A DNA stretch of 11,304 bases from an uncultured Ruminococcus sp. (lineage in GTDB: Bacteria; Bacillota; Clostridia; Oscillospirales; Acutalibacteraceae). The translations under genes were made by a program, and so were the position numbers. The stretch spans positions 1-11,304 of the forward strand of contig CACXDV010000181.1 in NCBI GenBank assembly GCA_902766585.1, in the 5' to 3' direction. Under the pieces are notes generated by a model. That model was not told where the DNA came from and did no database searches. It saw only the letters and a program-made list of their open reading frames with translations. How positions within the stretch are numbered: the first letter of the stretch is position 1; the number at the start of each line of letters is the position of its first letter. Shown here piece by piece: positions 1 through 6,008 of this stretch.

Positions 1-944
1 ACATAACCCTTGATAAGCCTCTTTCCCATGGAGGTCTTTGTATGATCCAATACGGCAAGAAGGGAAGCGTTTCTGTTTTTGCTGTTCAGCGGTTCGGTAA
101 GTTCAAGATTGCGGCGCGTATTGTAATCAAGATGAACATACTGCTCTTCTTTATATATCTCGACTCTGCTGATGCGTTCAAGTCCTATACGCTGGGTTCT
201 TCTGAGATATATTATAAGCGCGCCCAAGGCGGAAACAGTCTGAGGCATATCAAGCAGTCCCAAGCGGTCAATACCCTTATTGTCAAACTGCTCCATTATA
301 ACTCCCTCTGCCTCAGCGTATGAAAAGTCTTCATCATCAGGCATATTCACACAGGCTGAAAGCTTATCCTTTATAAACGGAGCAAGCGTCTTGAAATGAA
401 CTGTATCTCCTCCTATAAGCAGTTCCTTCGGAGAAAATTTGAGCAGTTCATCCTTTACCGCACCCTCGGCATCCTCTGCATCAATAATAGTCGCATACAG
501 CTCACCTGTAGATATATCACAGAAGGACATACCCGTTTTTCCCTTCTGAGTAAAAACAGAGCAGATATAATTATTGCTGCCTTCCTCGAGCATACTCTGC
601 TCCATTACCGTTCCGGGAGTTATAACGCGGATAACATCACGTTTTACCAGCTTTTTTGTTTTTGAAGGATCCTCAGTCTGCTCACAGATTGCCACCTTAT
701 AGCCCTTTGATATCAGTCTTGCGGCATAGGTCTCATAGCTGTGAAATGGTACGCCGCACATCGGCGCCCTTTCCTCCATTCCGCAGTCCTTTCCGGTAAG
801 AGTAAGCTCAAGCTCCTTTGATGCAGTCTTTGCATCATCAAAGAACATCTCGTAAAAATCGCCTACTCTGAAAAATACTATTGCATCCTTATATTGAGCC
901 TTAATGGTCTGATATTGCTGCATAAGCGGCGATAGTTCTCCCAT
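1..944 (-). CDS. mutS: DNA mismatch repair protein MutS, N-terminal part (cut by window edge)
   Basis: MutS recognises mismatches and small loops after replication and recruits MutL. I translated the minus strand from ATG at 944-942 and the frame stays open to base 1, giving about 314 residues of a family usually near 850-900. What is visible is the mismatch-recognition domain, the connector domain and the start of the core/lever domain; the ATPase domain lies outside. The diagnostic motif GDFYE is at residues 28-32, with the Phe (30) and Glu (32) that contact the mismatch. MCGVPFHS and KVAICEQTEDP follow at about residues 62-90, as in Bacillus MutS. The start follows a GAGGTAA ribosome binding site 6-7 bases upstream and aligns with the Bacillus N terminus. 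It lies 30 bases after the YlbF-family gene, so the two are probably cotranscribed. In Firmicutes mutL usually follows mutS; that would be outside this window. Confidence 0.97.
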   Translation of the reverse strand, partial: MGELSPLMQQYQTIKAQYKDAIVFFRVGDFYEMFFDDAKTASKELELTLTGKDCGMEERAPMCGVPFHSYETYAARLISKGYKVAICEQTEDPSKTKKLVKRDVIRVITPGTVMEQSMLEEGSNNYICSVFTQKGKTGMSFCDISTGELYATIIDAEDAEGAVKDELLKFSPKELLIGGDTVHFKTLAPFIKDKLSACVNMPDDEDFSYAEAEGVIMEQFDNKGIDRLGLLDMPQTVSALGALIIYLRRTQRIGLERISRVEIYKEEQYVHLDYNTRRNLELTEPLNSKNRNASLLAVLDHTKTSMGKRLIKGY

Positions 945-974
945 TAGTCTTTACCTCATTTCTGATACCTGTTT

Positions 975-1394
975 TCAGCCGCAGCCGCCGCAGGCAGCGC
1001 AGTTTCCGCTGCATTCGGGTATATAATCAGCGGTATCAGGATCCTCACCGTCGGAGGACTTCTGAATTATGGCAGATATTCTCTTCATAATTATATCAAA
1101 ATCATCCTTGGCATCATTGTATGCGATCATACGCTCATTTGTCATTATTCTTGCATATACCTTACTCATATCCTCGGCACGTTTTTTTGAGGCTTCGATA
1201 TCTCTTTCTTCATCAGTCTTTGAGGCATCTTCCTCGATCTGCTCACGAAGCTCGCTGAATCTCTGAATAAGCTCCTGAAGCTCCTTATCCTCATCAGCCG
1301 CCTGACGCGCAGCTCTGAAACGGATATATGAATCCTCCTTCTGTATCTGTCTGCCAAGATCTCTTGCAATTTCAATAATATCTTTATTTTCCAT
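975..1394 (-). CDS. YlbF/YmcA (Com_YlbF, Ric-type) family protein with cysteine-rich tail
   Basis: This is a 139-residue, mostly alpha-helical, highly charged protein of the YlbF/YmcA family. In Bacillus subtilis these proteins form, with YaaT, the RicAFT complex that assists RNase Y in mRNA processing and affects competence, sporulation and biofilm formation; the complex carries Fe-S clusters. Residues 1-110 form the helical family domain. An acidic linker leads to a C-terminal tail with Cys128, Cys132, Cys135 and Cys138, spaced CX3CX2CX2C and rich in Gly, likely cluster ligands (inference). I chose the ATG at 1394-1392 because AGAAGGAG sits 8 bases upstream; a longer form from 1424 would place that site inside the coding region. 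The gene sits between miaB and mutS, where B. subtilis has ymcA, but the Cys-rich tail resembles YlbF, so I leave the symbol open. It probably has its own promoter (1434-1462). Confidence 0.9.
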   Translation of the reverse strand: MENKDIIEIARDLGRQIQKEDSYIRFRAARQAADEDKELQELIQRFSELREQIEEDASKTDEERDIEASKKRAEDMSKVYARIMTNERMIAYNDAKDDFDIIMKRISAIIQKSSDGEDPDTADYIPECSGNCAACGGCG

Positions 1395-1433
1395 AGTATT
1401 TACTCCTTCTGAATCAATTTGCATAATATAAAA

Positions 1434-1462
1434 ATTTTATCAGATTTCCCCGATATTGTCAA
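1434..1462 (-). promoter_or_regulatory. sigma-A-type promoter for the YlbF-family gene and mutS
   Basis: On the minus strand TTGACA (1462-1457) and TAAAAT (1439-1434) are separated by exactly 17 bases, and TGA directly precedes the -10 box, making it an extended -10. The predicted start would be near 1427, giving a leader of about 33 bases to the ATG at 1394. The -35 box lies about 10 bases past the miaB stop codon. Seen by eye only; promoter activity is inferred. Confidence 0.75.
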
Positions 1463-1472
1463 ATGTGATAAT

Positions 1473-2879
1473 TTATATTCTTTTACCCCTGAGTATCCAG
1501 TTTCTTGCCTCGGTTATTTCTACATCACAGAAGCTCCCGATCAGCTCTGACGGCTCATTAAGCTCAACTACTATATTATTCTGTGTGCGGGCATTGAGAA
1601 CACCCTCTCTTGCCTGCTCCTCAACAAGAACACGGTACCTTTTTCCGACCATTCCCGCACATCTGCGGGCTGCTATTTCCTCCTGTGTGCGAAGCAGCCT
1701 ATCCATACGCGCTGCCTTTTCGGCATGGGTAACGGGATCATCAAATTTTGCCGCCGGTGTGCCAACACGCGGAGAATATATAAATGTAAACAGTGAAGTA
1801 AACTCTACCTCGCGGATAAGAGAAAGGGTTTCCTCAAACTCCTCCTCAGTCTCTCCGGGAAAGCCCACAATAACATCACTTGTCAGGGACAGATCGGGTA
1901 TCTTTGATTTTGCATATTCAGCGATCTCAATATAAGCCTCTCTCGTGTAGCGGCGGTTCATCCTCGTCAAAACACGGCTGCTTCCGCTCTGAAACGGCAA
2001 ATGAAGATGATTGCATATCTTAGGATTTTCAGCCATTGTATCAATAAGCTTTCTTGAAGCATCCTTCGGGTGCGAGGTCATGAAGCGTACCCAGAAATCA
2101 CCCTCTATATCGGCAACACTCTTTAAAAGGTCTGCAAAATCCGTATCTCCGTCAAGCCATTTGCCATAGGAATTTACATTCTGTCCGAGAAGTGTGATAT
2201 CCTTATAGCCTGCATTTACCATTTGCCTTGCCTCTGAAAGTATTACTTCCGGACGGCGGCTCCTTTCTCTTCCTCTTACATGGGGTACGATACAATAGGT
2301 ACAGAAATTATCACAGCCGTACATTATCGGCAGCCAGCCCTTAAAGCTCCCGTCCCTGTGAACAGGGAGACCTTCATATACCAGACCGTCATCATAGCCC
2401 CTTTCGACAAGTCTTTTTCCTCCCGTTACAGCCTTATACAAAAGCTCAGGGAATTTATGTATGACATGGGTACCGAATACAAGACCGACATATGGAAAAC
2501 TCTTATATATCCTCTGAGCAATATGCTCCTGCTCCATCATACAGCCGCAAAGACCGATAAGCAGCGAGGGCTTTTTCTTTTTAAGAGCTTTCAGCGCGCC
2601 CACATTTCCGAATACCCTGTCCTCTGCGTGTTCTCTTACGGCACAGGTGTTGAAGAGGATAATATCCGCATCCTCCTTTTCCTCCGTAAGCTCACAGCCC
2701 ATTTCAACAAGCATACCCTTTATTTTTTCGCTGTCAGATACATTCTGCTGGCAGCCGTAGGTATGAACAAATGCCTTGGGCTTCTGTCCGCCGGCGCGAA
2801 GATAAAGAATATCCTCAAGCATACTTATATATTCCTTCTGCTTTTCAAGTCCGGCAGAATTATTTTCATTCTTTTCCAC
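1473..2879 (-). CDS. miaB: tRNA-2-methylthio-N6-dimethylallyladenosine synthase MiaB
   Basis: MiaB is a radical-SAM methylthiotransferase that adds a methylthio group to N6-isopentenyladenosine at position 37 of tRNAs reading codons that begin with U. The 468-residue protein has the full family layout. The N-terminal UPF0004 domain carries Cys43 (YGCQQN), Cys79 (NTCAVRE) and Cys113 (CGCMMEQ), ligands of the auxiliary [4Fe-4S] cluster. The radical-SAM domain has the CX3CX2C motif at Cys189, Cys193 and Cys196 in GCDNFCTYC. A C-terminal TRAM domain, roughly residues 400-468, binds tRNA. The start is GTG at 2879-2877, set by GGAGG 7 bases upstream; no better ATG is available nearby. It is followed on the same strand by the YlbF-family gene and mutS, a conserved Firmicutes arrangement. 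MiaA, which makes its substrate, is not in the window. The B. subtilis equivalent is also called ymcB. Confidence 0.97.
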   Translation of the reverse strand: MEKNENNSAGLEKQKEYISMLEDILYLRAGGQKPKAFVHTYGCQQNVSDSEKIKGMLVEMGCELTEEKEDADIILFNTCAVREHAEDRVFGNVGALKALKKKKPSLLIGLCGCMMEQEHIAQRIYKSFPYVGLVFGTHVIHKFPELLYKAVTGGKRLVERGYDDGLVYEGLPVHRDGSFKGWLPIMYGCDNFCTYCIVPHVRGRERSRRPEVILSEARQMVNAGYKDITLLGQNVNSYGKWLDGDTDFADLLKSVADIEGDFWVRFMTSHPKDASRKLIDTMAENPKICNHLHLPFQSGSSRVLTRMNRRYTREAYIEIAEYAKSKIPDLSLTSDVIVGFPGETEEEFEETLSLIREVEFTSLFTFIYSPRVGTPAAKFDDPVTHAEKAARMDRLLRTQEEIAARRCAGMVGKRYRVLVEEQAREGVLNARTQNNIVVELNEPSELIGSFCDVEITEARNWILRGKRI

Positions 2880-2931
2880 AATTATACCTCCGTTTTTTTG
2901 TCATAAGAATAAATTCTTCTTTCATATTCTA

Positions 2932-2960
2932 ATAATAGCATAGAACATCCGTTTCTTCAA
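2932..2960 (-). promoter_or_regulatory. promoter for miaB
   Basis: On the minus strand TTGAAG (2960-2955) and TATTAT (2937-2932) are separated by 17 bases, with TGC directly upstream of the -10 box (extended -10). The predicted start near 2925 leaves a leader of about 46 bases. That leader contains a 14-base palindrome (AAGAAT-AA-ATTCTT, 2905-2918) of unknown meaning. Inferred from hexamers only. Confidence 0.65.
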
Positions 2961-2984
2961 CTGCAAGCCGCAATATCTTCCCTG

Positions 2985-3620
2985 TCAGGAAGCGGCATTT
3001 CTCATTCCGTAAAGCATACCGTCCGGCGTTGAACCTATAATTACCGTTTCTCCTATCAGGACAGAGGTCTCTATCTTCTCCTCTGCCGTACCGGAGGGCA
3101 AAAGCACCTTTATATCGGAAACCAGCCTTACAGACAGCTTATGTACTGTCTGATTTATACCTCCGCTTTCAAATTCATCCTCAAAATCTCCTGTAACCGT
3201 TCCGGATAAAGAAATATATACAGGCAGAGAAAATCCGGCGGCATTGATAAGCTCTATCCCCATTACCGAGCCGAGGGGAATATCAGCCTTTATTGTACAG
3301 ATATTCTCAAGCTCCTTCTGTGCCTTCAATACAAGCTCATTCTTTATCCTGTTAGCTGAGGCAGTATCAGCGCTGAGTGCTGCCAGACTGCCGTCAGAAC
3401 GTATCCTTACCTCCTCCGGCGTACTGTCCGAGCTTTTCATCACTTCAAGGGCGGCTTCATTAACGATATTTATAACATATCCGCGAGCCTGTATCATAGC
3501 AACATCCGCGATAAGCGGCTTCATCCTCAGTTCGAGAAATATCACCGCCGAAACGGCTGTTATCAGAAAAATGATAACAAGCCTGATAATTCTTATCCTT
3601 CTGCGTCTGCTGTCCTTCAA
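2985..3620 (-). CDS. yunB: sporulation protein YunB
   Basis: This 211-residue protein matches the YunB family, made in the mother cell during Bacillus sporulation; its molecular role is not established. A basic N terminus (residues 1-10, SRRRRIR) is followed by one membrane segment at about residues 11-30, then the family-typical start of the extracytoplasmic domain, LRMKPLIADVA. The C-terminal region contains the pattern of a hydrophobic strand, IKVLLPSG, then a TSVLIGETVIIGSTPDG segment that I recognise from other YunB proteins. It is somewhat shorter than the Bacillus protein of about 250 residues. The start is TTG at 3620-3618, with AGGGGTGAT about 5 bases upstream. It lies 48 bases after mntP on the same strand and is probably cotranscribed with it. 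I found no convincing promoter of its own in the short gap, though sigma-E type sites are hard to judge by eye. Confidence 0.85.
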   Translation of the reverse strand: MKDSRRRRIRIIRLVIIFLITAVSAVIFLELRMKPLIADVAMIQARGYVINIVNEAALEVMKSSDSTPEEVRIRSDGSLAALSADTASANRIKNELVLKAQKELENICTIKADIPLGSVMGIELINAAGFSLPVYISLSGTVTGDFEDEFESGGINQTVHKLSVRLVSDIKVLLPSGTAEEKIETSVLIGETVIIGSTPDGMLYGMRNAAS

Positions 3621-3668
3621 AATATCACCCCTGTACCATAATATACAGAGGAGCGATTCTTGATATTT

Positions 3669-4217
3669 TTATCCGCTGATAAGCGCTTTAATGCCAATTA
3701 GTATAAGCACAAGTCCTCCGACGGCCTGTACCGCCGAAGACCTGAAGCGTCCTGCTGACTTTCCCGCAAAAAATCCCGCAAGGCACAGTAAAAATGTTAT
3801 GCCTCCTATCGTCAGGGCTGTGATGATAAGCGAGGAAAATGTCCTTACTCCCGCTGCCGACGGTAAGGCTACCCCGACGGTAAGAGCATCTATACTTGTT
3901 GCTGCTGCCATAAGAAATACAGTTTTCAGTTCTGTAAAGCTGTAAGTCTGATTCCCGTCTCTGCTGTCAAAAATCATTTTTATGCCTATGAAAATCAGAA
4001 TACCAAAGGAAACTATATGGTCAAAGCCGTCTATCGCCCTGCTCCCTACCGTACCTATGCTCCAGCCCAGAACAGGCATAAGGCACTGGAACAGACCAAA
4101 AATACCCGCAATAAATATTCCTGTACGAAGTCTTACCGTCCTGTCGGATGCGCCGCATACAACTGATACGGCAAAAGCATCCGCCGAAAGCGCGGCAGCT
4201 ATCAGAAGCGTTACCAT
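3669..4217 (-). CDS. mntP: manganese efflux pump MntP
   Basis: MntP exports Mn2+ and protects against manganese excess. The protein is about 182 residues, the usual family size, with six hydrophobic segments in two related halves. Each half has the family's conserved aspartate in a hydrophobic helix: Asp13 in LSADAFAVS and Asp110 in TSIDALTVGVA, equivalent to the acidic residues known to be needed in the Escherichia coli protein. Three in-frame starts are possible: GTG at 4226, ATG at 4223 and ATG at 4217. I chose 4217 because the GGGGTGAT ribosome binding site ends only there at a workable distance and overlaps the other two. It lies between the glycosylase-fold gene (62 bases upstream) and yunB (48 bases downstream). 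I see no manganese riboswitch of the yybP-ykoY kind in the short upstream gap, so any control by metal would have to act at the operon promoter. Confidence 0.92.
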   Translation of the reverse strand: MVTLLIAAALSADAFAVSVVCGASDRTVRLRTGIFIAGIFGLFQCLMPVLGWSIGTVGSRAIDGFDHIVSFGILIFIGIKMIFDSRDGNQTYSFTELKTVFLMAAATSIDALTVGVALPSAAGVRTFSSLIITALTIGGITFLLCLAGFFAGKSAGRFRSSAVQAVGGLVLILIGIKALISG

Positions 4218-4279
4218 TACCATCACCCCAAAGCTTTTCTGTTAAAGCATATGAGTGACCGGGCAGTTTTATGCGAATA

Positions 4280-4831
4280 TCAGAGCTGAGACAGTATTTG
4301 TGCCGCAACGACCTCAAGGCGCTTATATGTACCGTCCTGAGAACCCCGTTCTATCGGACAGCCGTTTATGTCCTCCCTGATACTGCTGTTAAGGCTTAGA
4401 AAGGACAGATGCCTCGAAGTGATAAAGCTCACATTTTCAAAGCCTTGCTCACTGCTCATCAACTCGGCAGCGATACCGGCGCTTCTTCCGAAGGCTATAA
4501 CACAGCTATAACCCGTTATGTCATTTTTAAGCCGGCTGATATTTTCCTTTTCCTTCACCTCGGCAGCAACAGGCTCTGTACGGTTATCATATGCCTTATA
4601 ATGTACCCTTTCGGAAGAATTTGTTATGCGGTAGTCATACCTGTTCACCGAGGGAAAAAGCTCAGGTCTGCTCTTATTCAGTATCGAAAGCAGAACATCA
4701 AGGTTTTTTCCTGTCTGTCCGTTGACAAGCAGACCGCTTTTCAGTTCCTCCTGTCCCGGACAGGAAAAAATGAATGCAGACTTCATTCCGGCTTTTCCTT
4801 CATTTCTTTTTACTGTAAGTACCTCACTCAT
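4280..4831 (-). CDS. uracil-DNA glycosylase-fold family protein, function uncertain
   Basis: The 183-residue protein looks like a member of the uracil-DNA glycosylase superfamily, probably a divergent branch. Residues 20-48 contain FIFSCPGQEE, then a gap and NGQTGKNLDVLL, which lines up with the family-4 first motif (GEAPG...GxPFVGxAGxLL). NRYDYRITN follows at residues 63-71, VIAFGRSAG at 111-119 aligns with the central strand, and SRHLSF at 139-144 resembles the C-terminal His motif (His141). The position that holds the catalytic acidic or amide residue in active families appears to be Ser23, so glycosylase activity is doubtful; a nucleotide- or DNA-binding role without base excision is possible. 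The start is ATG at 4831-4829 with GAGGT 7 bases upstream. It is the first gene of a likely operon with mntP and yunB. No physiological role can be read from those neighbours. Confidence 0.72.
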   Translation of the reverse strand: MSEVLTVKRNEGKAGMKSAFIFSCPGQEELKSGLLVNGQTGKNLDVLLSILNKSRPELFPSVNRYDYRITNSSERVHYKAYDNRTEPVAAEVKEKENISRLKNDITGYSCVIAFGRSAGIAAELMSSEQGFENVSFITSRHLSFLSLNSSIREDINGCPIERGSQDGTYKRLEVVAAQILSQL

Positions 4832-4864
4832 CGGTAATACCTCACTTTCCTTTCAGCATATAGT

Positions 4865-4873
4865 ATTATATCA
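4865..4873 (-). promoter_or_regulatory. extended -10 promoter for the glycosylase-fold/mntP/yunB operon
   Basis: On the minus strand TGATATAAT (4873-4865) is a perfect extended -10 element. No good -35 hexamer lies 17 bases further upstream (TAGTAA there), which extended -10 promoters tolerate. The start would be near 4858, about 27 bases before the ATG at 4831. Confidence 0.5.
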
Positions 4874-4928
4874 TATAATCTGTCATTTTACTACAAGGAG
4901 CTTCAGAATATGCAAAAAATCCCGCAAT

Positions 4929-4955
4929 AAAAAAACGCGGGCTTGTAAATGCCCG
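4929..4955 (-). terminator. intrinsic terminator, minus strand, overlapping the dapF promoter
   Basis: On the minus strand CGGGC (4955-4951) pairs with GCCCG (4942-4938) around an 8-base loop, followed after CG by seven T (4935-4929). It would stop leftward transcription that has crossed dapF antisense before it reaches the glycosylase-fold operon. The stem is only five pairs but all G-C. The dapF -35 box lies in the loop. Confidence 0.5.
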
Positions 4956-4971
4956 TTATGCGTGATATAAT
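4943..4971 (+). promoter_or_regulatory. promoter for dapF
   Basis: TTGTAA (4943-4948) and TATAAT (4966-4971) are separated by 17 bases, with TGA directly before the -10 box. The predicted start near 4978 gives a leader of about 25 bases, too short for a lysine riboswitch. Confidence 0.75.
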
Positions 4972-5002
4972 CTCTGTATAAAGAATCATTGGAGGAAGCT
5001 GT

Positions 5003-5857
5003 ATGATAATCAAATTCACAAAAATGCACGGTGCGGGAAATGATTACGTCTATATAAACTGCTTTGAACAAAAAATAGACGATCCTTCCGCGCTCAGTAT
5101 TCTCTTTTCCGACAGACATAAGGGTATCGGCGGCGACGGTCTTGTACTTATCTGTCCTTCTGATGTTGCTGATGCTCAGATGCGTATGTTTAATCTCGAC
5201 GGCTCAGAAGGAGCTATGTGCGGAAACGCGATACGCTGTGTAGCAAAATATATTTATGATAACAATATTGCAAGAAAGCCTATAGTAACAATAAGTACCA
5301 AAAGCGGAATCAAGACCATTGATATCCGCGAGGAAAACGGAAAGTTCATCAGCGCTGCCGTAAACATGGGCAAGGCTGTTTTCACTCCCTCCGAAATTCC
5401 GATAAAGGCAGACGGCGAAAGCTTTATTTCAAAGCCTATTGAGGCTGCCGGTAAAACATGGCTCTGCACCGCCGTTTCAATGGGCAATCCTCACTGCGTT
5501 ACCTTTGTTGATGATGTTGATGATCTCGACCTCGAAAAAATCGGTCCCGAATTTGAGAAACACAGTCTTTTCCCCGACAGAGTGAACACCGAATTTATCA
5601 AAGTAATTGACAGCACTACCTTACAGATGAGAGTATGGGAAAGAGGCTCCGGAGAAACTCTTGCCTGCGGCACAGGCTCATGCGCTGCCGCTGCCGCTGC
5701 TGCTGCCTGCGGTTACTGCAAATATGATACGCCCGTCAAGGTGATACTCAGAGGCGGTATCCTCACCGACACCTGTTTTGAAGACGGGACAGTTATTATG
5801 GAGGGACCGGCTTCCAAGGTATTTGACGGAATCATTGACACCGACGATCTGTCCTGA
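5003..5857 (+). CDS. dapF: diaminopimelate epimerase
   Basis: DapF converts LL-diaminopimelate to the meso form, used for peptidoglycan cross-links and, after decarboxylation, for lysine. It works without cofactor, using two cysteines as acid and base. Both are present: Cys73 in EGAMCGNAIRC and Cys222 in LACGTGSCAA. Other family marks are the N-terminal KMHGAGNDY (7-15), IGGDGL (42-47), NMGKA (121-125), SMGNPHC (159-165) and RGSGET (214-219). The length of 284 residues is normal. GGAGG lies 7 bases before the ATG. The gene stands alone behind its own promoter, with genes on the opposite strand on both sides; no other lysine or dap genes are in the window. The residues after Cys222 form a run of eight alanines encoded by GCTGCC-type repeats (about 5684-5708), longer than the family usually has. 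Confidence 0.98.
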   Translation: MIIKFTKMHGAGNDYVYINCFEQKIDDPSALSILFSDRHKGIGGDGLVLICPSDVADAQMRMFNLDGSEGAMCGNAIRCVAKYIYDNNIARKPIVTISTKSGIKTIDIREENGKFISAAVNMGKAVFTPSEIPIKADGESFISKPIEAAGKTWLCTAVSMGNPHCVTFVDDVDDLDLEKIGPEFEKHSLFPDRVNTEFIKVIDSTTLQMRVWERGSGETLACGTGSCAAAAAAAACGYCKYDTPVKVILRGGILTDTCFEDGTVIMEGPASKVFDGIIDTDDLS

Positions 5858-5900
5858 ATAATAGGCTGTTTCCGATAACGCCCTCTCAGGTCAAATAAGC

Positions 5901-5992
5901 AAAAAAATACAGCCATGACACTCACTTCCTTAAATTCCTTACAGGCAAAAACAATACCCTGATGAAGAATTGGGAAATGACTGTCATGGCTG
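5901..5992 (-). terminator. long imperfect hairpin with T-run, terminator of the zinc-ribbon gene
   Basis: On the minus strand, about 17 bases after the stop of the zinc-ribbon gene, two arms CAGCCATGACA/TGTCATGGCTG (5910-5920 and 5982-5992) pair perfectly over 11 bp. The stem continues inwards with short mismatches and bulges: 5922-5924 with 5978-5980, 5926-5929 with 5973-5976, 5933-5937 with 5967-5971, and 5943-5945 with 5958-5960. It closes on a loop of about 12 bases. Leftward transcription then meets TATTTTTTT (5909-5901). On the plus strand there is no T-run after the hairpin, so it is a poor terminator for dapF. It is much longer than a usual intrinsic terminator. Confidence 0.7.
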
Positions 5993-6008
5993 CTGTCATT
6001 TAGATAAA

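Noticed and set aside
42..665. Two plus-strand open frames at 42-323 and 396-665
   Set aside because: Both are antisense to mutS, whose N-terminal domains read through without a break.
1456..1935. Plus-strand open frame of 159 codons
   Set aside because: It lies opposite miaB, which has all its motifs. The translation is Ser/Arg-rich with no family pattern and no ribosome binding site.
2280..2906. Plus-strand open frame of 208 codons
   Set aside because: It is antisense to the first half of miaB, including the radical-SAM and N-terminal cysteines; no ribosome binding site and no recognisable domain.
2967..2996. Imperfect hairpin over the yunB stop codon (GCCGC/GCGGC) as a terminator
   Set aside because: The stem has a six-base bulge and no T-run follows on the minus strand, so I do not call it a terminator.
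4218..4279. Manganese riboswitch upstream of mntP
   Set aside because: The gap is only about 60 bases and lacks the two conserved yybP-ykoY hairpins; mntP appears to be read from the upstream gene.
5858..6008. Possible SRP RNA or other known non-coding RNA in the dapF downstream hairpin
   Set aside because: The conserved SRP tetraloop and asymmetric loop sequences are missing; a terminator for the leftward gene explains the T-run.
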